The notes under the pieces are model-generated. The model made no database searches. It had not been told where the DNA came from and saw only the letters and a program-made list of their open reading frames with translations. The translations under genes and the position numbers were made by a program. Of a stretch of 58,000 bases of DNA, positions 10,609-21,706 are shown piece by piece; within the stretch, counting starts at the first letter, position 1, and each line of letters starts with the position of its first letter. The stretch is from contig NC_081413.1 of assembly GCF_030272615.1 (NCBI RefSeq), positions 723,814,649 through 723,872,648 of the forward strand, in the 5' to 3' direction. This DNA is from Cryptomeria japonica. Its lineage: Eukaryota > Streptophyta > Pinopsida > Cupressales > Cupressaceae.

Positions 10609-12094
10609 TGAAAGATCCCTAAATGGGTTCTTTGCTGCCCTGGATAAGTTTTAATTAATAAACTATCTTTCAGAGCCTTTTGGTGTTCTTAGAGACTAGA
10701 CAGAAGATGCAGAAAATGTTGTTTATTTTTTAAATTTTTGGTGATGGGGATTGCAACCATTAACCAATAATAACATAGAATTCAACTCAAAATAAGATAT
10801 CAGCTTCTGATTTTATTTATGACAGCAGATTACATTCAACTAGGAGTGAAGATACATTCACCAAAACAATTAGAAACATACCACGGATCCAGCACTGGGG
10901 TTTGTTGCTGATTTGCTATCCAGAAATGGATACAGGCATGAGTTGAAGGTACAAGGGCAGTCCAGATGTACCAATACACTTATACTACCTCCAAATGAAT
11001 TACCAATAACAAATTGGGCCAAAAACCCAATTACCAGCTGGAAATCCAAATTCTGCCAGGCAAAATTATACAATTTTAGCCTTAAATCCTCACTGTTTTG
11101 CTCACCCTGATCTCAATTCAAGCCTGATGACTGTGATTTCTTCTACACAGTCTTTGCTGATCCTAACAATGAAGTTAAGAACAAGAAATGGAGTTAAAAC
11201 CCTCCATTTTATTTATTATCACTCCACAGCCATCTGTAATGGTACGACCCCCTTGGGAAACAGTACAACTGCCAAAAGAAATAAGTAATGCACTGAAATT
11301 GAATGTATTCTTGCTCAGATCTGATGTAATGACCTTGCTGCTAATGATTACTGAGTTTGCTTGTTGAAATGACCCTCAATATGCCTGAAACAAGCTTCTG
11401 ATGTGTTCCACGTGCCTCCTGTAGAAGGGATTCCGTCCTCCTGAAGACCAAATCTGAGGTTTCCGTCTCAAACCTGCTTGCTGTTGTAAATTGCAGACCT
11501 GCAACTTCCCAGTTCTTCACAAAATAATATATCATGAATCAAGAATACCTCTAAGGCTGAATACATGCATTCCTTACATTCCACACGGGATGTACCTGCT
11601 GCAAATGACGGCCCTAAGGTTGCAAGGATCACGCCCAAGCTGAAGAATCAATCTGCCATGTTGAAACCCTTACTCTGCAGCCTGAATCCACAATGAAGAA
11701 TGGCGTACTCAATCTCTGTCAACTATGCACTCTGCCTGAAGAATCCAATGCCAATAACTGTTGAGGGCTACGTCCCAGCCAATCCAGATCTTGGGGTTTG
11801 CGTCCCAGATGAAGAATCACTCACTCAGAGCAAATTCACAAAATAAGTTTGATTGTGTAAAAAGATAATGAACAATTAGGTCTTCATCTCCTTATATCTC
11901 CTTTCCTTTCCAAGCCAAACCCTAAAAGGGAGTAAAGTTGGCGCATTATGAAAAGAGTGTTATTTTCTAATTATGGCATCAACTATAGGAAAATAACACT
12001 AAATTGCAAATAAATAGCGTCAGGCATCCAAAAAGACTCCGGAAGGTGAGAATCATGTAGCAAAGTTCAAGACCTTTCCAACGAGCTATAACAC
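10609..12094 (+). repeat. LTR-like repeat unit 1
   Basis: Starts TGAAAGATCCCT and ends with CAAGACCTTTCCAACGAGCT plus ATAACAC. The same start and end landmarks recur in order in the next unit (12095 and 12941-12967). Shared internal landmarks are GGGCTACGTCCCAG (about 11766 and 12636) and TTAATTAATAAACTAT near the start. The unit is about 1.49 kb against 0.87 kb for unit 2. It is probably a duplicated LTR or tandem repeat of an unidentified element. Confidence 0.6.
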
Positions 12095-13278
12095 TGAAAG
12101 ATCCCTGATGGATCCCCTTGCTGATCTGTTGTAGTTTTTAAATTAATAAACTATATTTTCCTGTGTTTCCTTTGATGGTTTTAGAGAATAGACAGAAGTT
12201 GCAGAAGGTTTGTTTATTTTTGTGTTTTTGATAGTTTTTCAGCAAGTAATAATTGAAGAACAAGTACATGAAAAGAGTACTGGAAATAAATGTTCATACA
12301 CAGCCAAACCAGAATCGTACCAAGCAGATTTCTGACTATTTAAATCAAATAATTATCCAGATAGTGATTCCAAACAATTCCAGGAAGATTACAATAACAA
12401 TGAGTCCAACCTGGATGAAGAGTGCTGCGGCAAAGATCCAAAGCTCTTACATAGCTTCACATGGGAAGAGAAATGGCTGCAAAGTACAGTTGTACGACTG
12501 TTAGGTGATGCCAAGCTGAAAACCCCAATCTCCACGCTGAACCCTAACTCTGTTCACTGAATCCTCCAGAAAAGATGTCGTACCAACTCTAAGGCACTGA
12601 AAACTGAATGCAAGAACCAAATAACCACTGTGTTGGGGGCTACGTCCCAGACAGGCAAGAACCTGGGGTTTCCGTCCCAGATGCTGAATCGCTCTCCAGA
12701 GCAAATTCTCCAAATCAAAGATGAAATGTGTAAAAGATACTTGATAATTAGGTTACCATCTCCTTATAACTTCTTCCCTCTAGCTCGAACCCTAAAAGTG
12801 TATGAAAAGTGTGCGTAGGCTTATAAAGTCTTATTTCTCATTTTTAGTCGCCAAGTATAGAGAAAACACCACTTTTTTAATATAAAAGAATTCCGTTCAT
12901 CAAAAGGGTCCCTGACAAATGGGAAACATTTAGAAAAGTTCAAGACCTTTCCAACGAGCTATAACACATGGGCATATGCATCCAGATGAAGCTAAAAACC
13001 CCTTATTACTCCAAAATGGCTATAAACATAGCCTTATTTAATTAATTAAACGCTAACTTAGGAAATATTTAAATATATTAAAAATATAACCCAAATAGCT
13101 GCAGAAGGCTCAAATGACTCCGAAAGTCTGAAACGGACCCTGTCACCTCTCTGTGACTGATGTCGGAAATCATGGATCAACTGGCAATCTCATCCCTAAA
13201 ATCTAGGGATGCTCCTAGAAACTAGGAAACACACCCAAATCTCCTGAAACTGAAACCAAGAAATGGTCTCATGGAACC
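12095..13278 (+). repeat. LTR-like repeat unit 2, interrupted by element A
   Basis: Starts TGAAAGATCCCTGATGG, directly abutting unit 1, and runs on through a segment (about 12965-13278) that recurs at 21125-21440. Landmarks in both are CATCCCTAAAATCTAGGGAT and CTAGAAACTAGGAAACACAC. Element A is inserted after GAACC at 13274-13278. The sequence resumes at 20892 with CCAACCC and CACAACCTCCTAAAA. Confidence 0.65.
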
Positions 13279-13726
13279 TGTTGTGACTATTTCACACATC
13301 GCCCCATTAGAATGGGGACCCCCTCTTTTTGCTTTTGTTTTTTTTGCCTGTTCTTCTCTCTGCTTTTAGGGTTTTGGGTGAGTGAGTGAGTCGTCTGGAC
13401 TAGGGTTAAGCCTTAGGAGTTTCTTTTTGATATTTTCAAGCCGAAGTCCAGTCAAATTTTGAAAGATGTTTAAGCCTCCTCCCGAAGGTTGCAATTTTGA
13501 AATAGGATGAGCTTGCCAGGAAGTCAAGTGTGTCTCAGGTTGGGTCCAGTTAAGATTTTGAGGGCAAAGTCAAGTTAGGTCTAAGTGGTAGCATTTTAAT
13601 GATTAAATCCAGGTGAATTCGACCAAATTTTGGAAGCAAGGTAACTGATTCCTGGCTTTGGAGGCGACCTAACCTTGCATGATGAAGTGATCTAAAGACC
13701 TCAATTTTTGATATTTTGGCTTATAG

Positions 13727-15797
13727 GGGCAAAATCGCTCCTGTCCCTCTCTCAGGGACCAGGGCGAAAGTGATATTTGGTGCATCTTGGTTATTGACTT
13801 GTTTTAATTATTTTGTGCAGGGTCGCCAAGGGATGCAATTGGACGTAAATTGAAGGTTTTGAAGATTTTGAAGACTCAAAAATGACAAGTTTTTAAGGAT
13901 TAAGATCAAATCGCTCCTGTCCTTCACTGAAGGACCAGGGCGAAATGGCCTACTTAGATCATTTTTTGGCCTTAGTTGATCGAACTGAAGCATCAAGGAC
14001 GCAATGAAGGATGAAACGAGCATGAAGGAGTATCCAGACTTAATCGTTGGCGGTGAAAAGGTTGAACTTTGGGCCTAGCAAGACAAGTTCGCTCCTGTCC
14101 CTCTCCCAGGGACCAGAGCGATTTTCTTCAAACACACCACCTTGGACATTTTTTGGATTTTGACTTTTGTTCATAGCTTGCAAAATGATGGTATCTTCCC
14201 CAGCAAAGGAAATTTGAGATGAAAATTATGGAGATTTGACCTTGAGGACAAAAATCGCTCCTGTCCCTCACTGAAGGACCGGAGCTTGATCTTCAAATTT
14301 ACACTGTCCTTACAAGATCAAGACGATTTTATGATTTGAAGAGACCAAGGAAAGCATGATTTATCCATTGAATATAGTTTGGAAGGCTGACAAAGGACGG
14401 ATAAGCTTGGGTTTGCAAAATCGCTCCTGTCCCTCACTGAAGGACCGGAGCTTGAATTCCAAATTTGCATTGCCCTCACAAGATTTAAATGATTTCGCAA
14501 TTTGAGGAAGACAAGGGAAGTATGTTTTGCCCGTTGAATATAACTTGAAGGGACCACGAAGGAGAAAATCGACCCAAGATACAAGTTCGCTCCTGTCCCT
14601 CTCCAAGGGACCAAAGCGATTCTCCTTCAAGGCAAATATCTGGCAAGGGATATTCAAGTTTCGTGCTTGAGATGAATAAAGGAGGGCGTAATCAACCCAT
14701 TGAGGATAGTTTTGAAAGTTAGCAATGCATAAATGAGCCTATATTGGCCAAGGCGTTCCTGTCCCTCTCCAAGGGACCAGAGCGATTTTTTTAAGAGACA
14801 AGTTTTTGGCAAAGGAAAAGCGAGTTTTAAGTTTGAGATAAAGGAAGGAAGGCTTGATCACCCTGTTGAAGATAATTTTGAAGTTGGCGAAACACAAGTG
14901 AAGCCTATATTAGCCAAGGCGCTCCTGTCCCTCACCCAGGGACCAAGGCGAAAAATGCATTATCAAGTCTATCCCGCCAAATTTAGATGAATCCAGGCCA
15001 AGGCACAAGATGGCGATAATGTTTGGAATGCTTTAAGGAAGAACAAGGTAATAAGGACCACCAAATTCAATGAAAATGGGCTTAGGCGCTCCTGTCCCTC
15101 TCCAAGGGACCAGAGCGAAATCCTTAAATTTGCTTAAATGCCTAACATTTTGGAGTGCTACTTCCGTTTGCAAGACTCAAGATGGAATAAGGAACAACAT
15201 TTTACGCCTTGAAGATAATTTGATATTGATATGATAAAGGATTTGTGCCATGGACTAAAAATCGCTCCTGTCCTTCACTGGAGGACTAGGGCGATTTCTA
15301 TAAAATCAACCATTCCCTTCAAAAACCACGTCAAGGCAAGGTTATGCAAAGTCAAAAATGTCTTTCGAAGGACGATGAACAAAGAATTAACCTCAAGAAT
15401 CGACAATGTTAAGCCCAAAAGAAAAAATCGCTCTTGTCCTTCACTGGAGGACCAGGGCGAATATCCTTGGAAGATCTCATTTTGTCTTGGAGAAACGAGT
15501 TAGGCATGCATAGAACAAACAAGGATGATCATTGCCTACCTCGCAAGTTGATTTGACGATTAAAAAGACAAGGACCAAGGAAGAAAAGCAAAAATCGCTC
15601 CTGTCCCTCACCAAGGGACCAGGGCGAAAATGGTTCTAAGGAGCATTCATTCAAAAAATTGAATAGATCAAACTCAAAGTCAGGAATGAAAACCCCATTT
15701 TGGACGTAAAGGAAGAGATTTTGAACGAAAAAGCAAAGAAGTATGAGGTCTAGAACAAAATCGCTCCTATCCCTCTCCAAGGGACCAGAGCGATCTT
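13727..15797 (+). repeat. Stem-loop array of element A, 13 copies
   Basis: Copies start at about 13727, 13907, 14086, 14252, 14417, 14583, 14751, 14918, 15083, 15258, 15423, 15592 and 15759, a mean spacing of about 169 bp. Typical arms are TCGCTCCTGTCCCT and AGGGACCAGAGCGA with a 4-6 base loop. The spacers are diverged copies of one another but align one-to-one with those of element B. The arm core is GTCC/GGAC in 12 of 13 copies. Confidence 0.92.
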
Positions 15798-16130
15798 GTT
15801 AATATCTATTGTTTTCCATGCTTGGGCGCCAATATCATTCAAATTGCATTAAATTCCAAGTTCGATAAAACCTTGAAACATTTTGAAATTAAATTAACAT
15901 TTAATAAGTGCGCATGGTATTTAATAATTAATTTAAGCCTTTAAAAAAATCGAAAATTTTAATTATAAGGGCACTTTAAATTAATTAATATTGAATAAAT
16001 TAAAGAAAGAGCGCTTGGGGGGTATTATTTAAATATTATTTATGAAGTCGGCCTCTTCTTTTATTTTATTTTTGTCTATTTTTTGGCCTATTTTCCAAGT
16101 CGGCCTATGGGCAATTGCCAAGATAAGCGC
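15798..16130 (+). other. AT-rich leader of element A
   Basis: Very AT-rich with long runs of A/T (TTAATTAATATTGAATAAAT near 15978). No reading frame. It aligns in character and position with 34600-34930 of element B and forms the region just upstream of the gene promoter. Confidence 0.6.
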
Positions 16131-16140
16131 CTATATAGTG
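16131..16140 (+). promoter_or_regulatory. TATA box of the element A gene
   Basis: CTATATAGTG, about 480 bp upstream of the ATG, preceded by CAAGTCGGCCTA as in element B (CTATATATTGG at 34935). B and C have TATA boxes at the matching place. Confidence 0.6.
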
Positions 16141-16429
16141 GTGGTGTTTTGAAGTATTTTAAACCATCATTTATCCATTCATGCAAAATGCGATTTTGAA
16201 GAAGTAATAGAAGTGCGAATTCTCATCCAAGGAGAAGTGCGAATTCTCATCCAAGAAGGAGTGCGAACTTTGTTGGAGGTTAGAGGAGGAGCGAATTTTC
16301 CTCAAAGCGTTGAAAGCTAAGGGTGGTGAAATTGCTAGAGGAAGCTCACGTTAAAGACTTCGATCCACATTTTGCCTAGCGAATTTCTTAAATTTTGCAT
16401 CTTTTTTTAGAGCTAGTTCTCAAGGAGAG

Positions 16430-16601
16430 GTATGGCGAGATTTTCCTTGTCCAAATTTTGAATTTTGAATTCCAAATTACATAGCTATATTTAGGAAATG
16501 ATAATTCAAAGATTTATCATGAAGTTTCCTAGATTTAAACTCTTTCTAATCTATATTTTCTACATTGCGAAGTATATTGCTCATTATGAAATGTTGTGTA
16601 G
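16430..16601 (+). other. Predicted 5'-UTR intron of the element A gene
   Basis: Donor GAGAG|GTATGG at 16430 and acceptor TGTGTAG|GTATCAAG ending 16601, eight bases before the ATG. The same donor and acceptor stand at the same place in element B (35198-35399), in C (minus strand, 29211-28947) and, with a longer intron, in H (46390-47224). Conservation across diverged copies supports real splicing; no transcript evidence is available here. Confidence 0.6.
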
Positions 16602-16609
16602 GTATCAAG

Positions 16610-19600
16610 ATGGCGACCCCAAAGGCAGGAGCATCCACCAGTCGTCTAGCTCTCATGAAGGAAGATCAAAAGAATGAAGAATTGGAGACCAAGATCGTGT
16701 CGAAGTGGAGCAACATTGGAGATACCAACTTGGGAAACTTCAGTGTGAAGAAGTTTCGAGAGGTCCCTTACATTGGCAAACCATCACCTGTCGCAAAGAG
16801 AATAATTGAGAGTGGCATTATCAAGGCGGCCGGCTTCCCTCCAGCAATCCAGTGCCATGAGCTGATGATCGAGTGTGCCCGCCATTACGACCCACAGTGA
16901 AGATCGATTGTGTCCAAGGAGGGAAACACTTTGGCTTACCTTTCAGAGGAGGCTATAAGTGAGGCTCTCCATCTTCCGGAGCACAGAGATATGATTTACA
17001 AAAGCTTAGAAGGAGCCAGGTCCATGTACGAAGACGATCCAGACACTTGCTTGAGCATCATCAACAAGAATTGGTTACTCAAGAGTCGTCCTCGCCTGAG
17101 CAAGATTCCAAACACACCACATAGGATTGACTTCCAGGAGGAATATAGAGATTTGATAACCTTGCTCAACCGAGTCACAGGAGCTCCTCAAGCCTTCTAT
17201 TTTGAGAAGTGGATGTTCTACTTCATCCAAGTAATAGTTCAAGGAAAAGGAACAATTCATTGGGCTAGAATGATTAGCCATTGCTTGGACGTGCAATTAA
17301 GAAGATTGAAGGCCACCAAGTCCTTCCACATGAGTTCATACATCATATATGCCTTGATCAGGAGTTTTGAATATGCAGGACTACCTCACAGAGGAGTGAT
17401 CGGAAGAGGGCCTGGGGAAGTCAGAGTTTGTGATTCCTATGTTCATTTGCATCATCCACCAGGAAGTGACTACAAGTTAGTCAATGATACCTTCACGATG
17501 AACATCACCAGGACATTGCAAGGCGGGATTCACAATTGGCTATCTCAAGACGCACAAGAGCTTGTAAAGAGGTATGGTGCTTGGTTCATCCAATTCCAGA
17601 AGTTTACATATATCAGAGTTCATGGATGTCCTTCACCTCCCTACATGTTGCCGAGATATCCGACAGACAGAATAGTGTTACTTGAGGTGACTAGACAATT
17701 GGCAGCTTATGCGAAGGCATTCAGACACTGGCATGGAAATGGAGTTCCTGTGCCTATCATACTAGGGAATTCAGTTGAGGTATGTCCTAATGTTCCAGCC
17801 ATGGATGACGCAGAAAAGGAGTTGGCCTTATATTCATTTTCATTCTTTGCCTTAAGGGAGAGTTTTGATCCTTATGGGTATATAGAGGAGACAGTCAGTA
17901 GAAAATACAAACATGAATCTCAGGTAGAAGATTTTTGGATGAATCTCTCAGATGATTTTGAAGTAAAAAGAAAGATGCATTCCAGATTGCCTTTAGACTT
18001 CATCAGGAAATGCAAAATTTACAGAGTGGCTGATCAAGCTCAGGACAGTGGCAGACATCTCCAATCATCTTATGACCGAGAAAACAAAGCAGTGAGGATA
18101 GATTGGAACGAACCGGAGGTTTTGGATCTAGATGCTTTGATGGCTCCAGTTTTGTCTTGTACTCGCAGATGGGTTGATGTGCAACATCAAAAGTTGAGAG
18201 AACAGAACATATCTATGACTTTTACTTTGGAGGAAAGGCCAGGGGAAGGAGGAACCAGTGTAAGTGAAGGCAATCCTCATCCCAGAAACACAAGTGAAGG
18301 CAACCTTCGAAGCACAAGTGAAGGTAATCCCCATCCTAGAGGCTCAAAGAGGAAAGAGAGACCTGAGAAAAGAGAATCCTCCAAGAAGAAGCAAGAAGCC
18401 AATCGAGATCGTTCATCCGGCACATCTTCTCGACAAGAGAAGAGGACACTTGAAATGGAGGAATCTATGGAATCAATGGTACAGAACGATAAACATGAAG
18501 AAGGACAGGCACCTCAACGTTCATCAAGTCGATCTCTCCAAGTTAATGAGCTACATGAAGACAAGAATGATGACGAAGTGACATCTCCCCTCCGAGAAGA
18601 AGAGACATTGCCTAAAGAAATACAAGTTAGGGAGACGAGGTCTGCCATTCCAGATTGGTTGAAGGAGAGACTAACAAGGGTGATTGTGATTGAGGACGAA
18701 GATAATGTGATTGATTTAGAAAGCCTTGTTGGAAATTCTTAGGAAGTGACAGAAAAGAAGAAAGCCACTAAGATGTCCAAGATGATCAGAGATGAGACAG
18801 GATCCAGGAAATTGTAGATAGCTACACCAGCAGTGGACAAGTATGAAGGTGAAATCCTCGCAGAAGAATATGATGTAGAAACATTTGAGCTTGGTCCACT
18901 CACGGCTGAGCAAACATTGGATGAGGCAACCGATTCGTTTGAAGCACTAAAAGACAAGCTTAGGGAAGAAATGGAGAAAAATAGAAAGCTTGAGAGAGAG
19001 AGAGGTGCATGGAGAGGCTACTTTAGCCATCTCAATCAGCCTTTGGGGCGTCAGGATCCAGCAGTATCTTCTGTGCAGGCACTTCCCATTGAATCAGTTG
19101 GTGAGGCGGAAAGAGTCAAGAGTTTGGTCCAGCTTATGAGCTCTTGGATTGACAAATCCCATACAGTTGCTGTTGAATTTGCAACAAGAATGATGCAGAC
19201 CATCCACCGAGCTATTTAGGTTCTTGAGATCATCCACAACCTAATGATAACTGTAGCTGCTTTCGCTCATACTAGAGATGTTATCATTCCTGTCCTGCAA
19301 GTAATCAGACAAACATCAAGGAAGATCCTAACACAAGAGAAGATAATGGATGGAGGATCCCATAGTTTACTCCAGTGGTCAACTTTACTCCAGATGAAGG
19401 AAGTTCTTTTTGAGGACATCAGTAACAAATGCAATCAAGTTGAGGAGATCATCCATCCGATCCAAGACAAGGTGTTTGAAGTGTTGTGTACTATTCTCAG
19501 CAGGAGGATCGAGGTTGAGATAGATGTGGATCTTCAAGAATTAGAAGAAAGAGTCAAGGTCATCTTTTGCAAAGATGAGAATGTTATCACAGATGAGCAA

Positions 19601-19834
19601 CGGGATCAAATGTTTGCTACCATGCTCCTGATTGAGAAGATCAAAGAACTTGAACCTGGATGGGACGCGGCTCTTCTCAAGGCTTTCGATCAGGTCATCC
19701 ACTTGGAGGAACGAATGAGGAATCTTCCCGAGATTCCAATTGCTGAGATCGAAGGAATCGTGTCTAGATTCATTGCATATGCTAAGAAAGAGCATTGGAA
19801 AGGGAATAAGGTTCTAGAAGAGAGGTTGTTATAG
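16610..19834 (+). pseudogene. Long element-borne gene (family of about 1070 residues), element A copy with four in-frame stops
   Basis: One frame runs from MATPKAGAST to KVLEERLL with no frameshift over 1075 codons, broken by TGA 16898, TAG 18740, TAG 18815 and TAG 19217. The first two-thirds form a compact, aromatic-rich region (GDTNLGNF, ECARHY, NDTFTMNITRTLQGG, FQKFTYIRVHGCPSPPYMLP, VLLEVTRQLAAYAKAFRH). A charged low-complexity linker (about residues 540-640) with SKRKERPEKRESSKKK follows. Then come an acidic segment with IPDWLKERL, a coiled coil (FEALKDKLREEMEKNRKLE) and a helical C-terminal domain. I see no zinc knuckle, protease, integrase or reverse transcriptase motif, and I do not recognise the family. 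A structural (gag-like) or DNA-binding role are both only guesses. Homologues lie in B, C, H and G. Confidence 0.85.
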
Positions 19835-19944
19835 ATGACATGGCACCTTAATTATCATTGGTCTATGTTTCCTAGATTTTTGTGCCAATTAAATATTTGG
19901 CTATGCATTTAATATTGTTCAATAAAAGGGGAACTTTTGTAATA

Positions 19945-20035
19945 AAACCCTAATTAGGGTTTAGGTGTCAGAATCTCAGCCGTTGATCTTCTTTTGATCT
20001 GGGCCGTTCATTGTAATTGAGAATGCTATATATAC
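19945..20035 (+). promoter_or_regulatory. Distal promoter of element A: double telobox plus TATA box
   Basis: The perfect palindrome AAACCCTAATTAGGGTTT (19945-19962) is two teloboxes head to head. About 65 bp on is CTATATATAC (20026-20035). It lies after the gene and about 850 bp before the element end, where an LTR's U3 promoter would sit. The same pair is found in B, C, D and E. Confidence 0.65.
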
Positions 20036-20886
20036 CCTCACTTATTTTCATTTTGTAATTAGAAAATAGAGAGATTAGAGGATTTGCAATTAGAGTTTAG
20101 AGCTTTTGGAGAAGAAAGTTATTTTAGCAAGATTGAGTTTTGAAGAAAGAACTTCAAGCAATTGTTGTTTATGATGGCTTTGAGATCAATAAAATATTGA
20201 AGTTATGATGTTTTATTGCAATTCTTGTGGCTATCTTCATGGTTGTTTACTTTCTTGAATCATTCTCAGTCAAAGTAGTATTTAAGTTTGAAGGACTAAG
20301 TGTTGGGCTTGATCTTTGGTGAGATTCACGTTCCAAACCACTAGCTTCTTACTGATTGTAGGAACGCCTTGTGTGGTCAACTGAAGAGATTTGAATTACT
20401 TAAACCTTCAATCGTCATTGAACTTTGGATATGTGCCTTTGTGATAGTGTCTATGATCCTTGATGAATTGAAAGATCATTTGTTACCTTAGAAGATCGCA
20501 TCAATTTCAGTTGAGTTGTTATTTCATGGCAATATTGAAATTGGTAGAATCTTACCAAGTCCAGCCTACATTGAGTCATTCTTAGGATTAGATTAGAATT
20601 TATCCCTTGCAAACTCTACCTTTTGATCTTTTTTGAAAAATGTGTTAGTTTAGAGAAATCTTGTTCCTGCAGCTCGGATGACGTAAGGCCCCTTGATGAA
20701 ACAACATTCACAACGACCACTGGTGCTTATCCACACGTAGAGACCCTACATAAAAGAACATTGGAGTCACCCTGATTGATCCTTTTTTGCGACATCTTCA
20801 GCAATCAGAGGCTTTATTCAAGAGAGGATAAGGTACCCTTGGGTATTTTATTCTGTGTATGATTGTGTACAAAATACACGTCAACA
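20036..20886 (+). other. U5-like tail of element A
   Basis: About 850 bp after the distal TATA box, closely shared with element B (38811-39663) and recognisable in C, D and E. It contains ATCAATAAAATATTGAAG (about 20187) and ends in GGGTATTTTATTCTGTG...CACGTCAACA. If the element is an LTR this is the R-U5 part of the transcript. No reading frame. Confidence 0.55.
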
Positions 20887-20891
20887 GAACC

Positions 20892-21118
20892 CCAACCCTG
20901 GACGTTGTCACAACCTCCTAAAAAGTAGGAACTGCCTCCTAAAATGTAGGAACTGCCTCCTAAAATCAAGGAAATGCTCCAAACTGGTCTACTACTGCCA
21001 GAAACACCAAATCCAAACACTGAATATCCTGACTGAGTCTCTATCCACCATTGCCAACCTACAAGACTCCATAATAGGCTAACTCACATGTCTCTGCTAG
21101 ACAGAGCTAAAGAGGGGA
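20892..21118 (+). repeat. Continuation of LTR-like unit 2 after element A
   Basis: Resumes the sequence broken at 13278. It contains short direct repeats of CTCCTAAAAW(G/T)TAGGAACTGC at about 20909-20957. Confidence 0.55.
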
Positions 21119-21706
21119 CATGACAAACACATAGGCATATCAACCCAGATGAAGCCAGAAACCCCTTATTACTTCGAAATGACTAAATACATAGCCTTAT
21201 TTTAATTTAGTTAATCGTTAACTTAGGAAATATTTAAATATATTAAAATATCTCCAGATATCCAATAACAGCCCAAAATAACCAAACAATCATGAATATA
21301 ACTTTGTCACCTATCTGTGACCGATGCTAGTAAAGCTGAGCTAATTGGTAGTCCCATCCCTAAAATCTAGGGATGCTCCTAGAAACTAGGAAACACACCC
21401 AATCTTCCTGAAACTGAAACCATAGTATGGTCTCGTGGAACCTCAAATATGGAAACTGCCACAACCTCCTAAAAGGTAGGGAATCTCCCTAAAAAGTAGG
21501 AACCTCTCTTCAAACACCTGTAACTGCTCAAAAGGATCCTGCTCTGCTCCTTGGTCCCCCACGTGGTCATCGAGTCAACTACTAGTTCTCCCTAAAAAAT
21601 AGGAGACCTCGTCCGAAGGTCCGAAATGACTCACAGAGCCCCTGCAAAGCTCCATGACCCTCAGAATGAGTCCCCTAACCATGTCGTTGACCTACGGGAA
21701 CTCGAA
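21119..21706 (+). repeat. Third, partial copy of the LTR-like repeat
   Basis: Repeats 12965-13278 in order (CCAGATGAAGC, CTTAGGAAATATTTAAATAT, CATCCCTAAAATCTAGGGAT, CTAGAAACTAGGAAACACAC). It then continues through the site where A inserted (TGGAACCTCAAATATGG), giving the empty-site allele for that insertion. Confidence 0.65.

Larger units (their letters stand above)
13279..20886 (+). mobile_element. Element A: 7.6-kb TG...CA element carrying its own gene (giant solo-LTR-like unit)
   Basis: Begins TGTTGTGACTATTTCACAC and ends CACGTCAACA, flanked by the 5-bp duplication GAACC (13274-13278 and 20887-20891). The empty-site sequence can be read from the neighbouring copy at about 21435. The two ends are unrelated, so there are no terminal direct repeats. 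In order: terminal hairpin CCCCATT/AATGGGG (about 13301-13318), a 13-copy stem-loop array (13727-15797), AT-rich leader, TATA box (16131), 5'-UTR intron (16430-16601), long gene (16610-19834), double telobox (19945), second TATA box (20026), then about 850 bp of U5-like tail. LTR status is inferred from the ends and the duplication. Confidence 0.85.

Noticed and set aside
13727-15797. CRISPR-like array
   Set aside because: Regular short palindromes with spacers, but the spacers are diverged copies of each other, the units are 169 bp, and the context is a plant retroelement with no cas genes.
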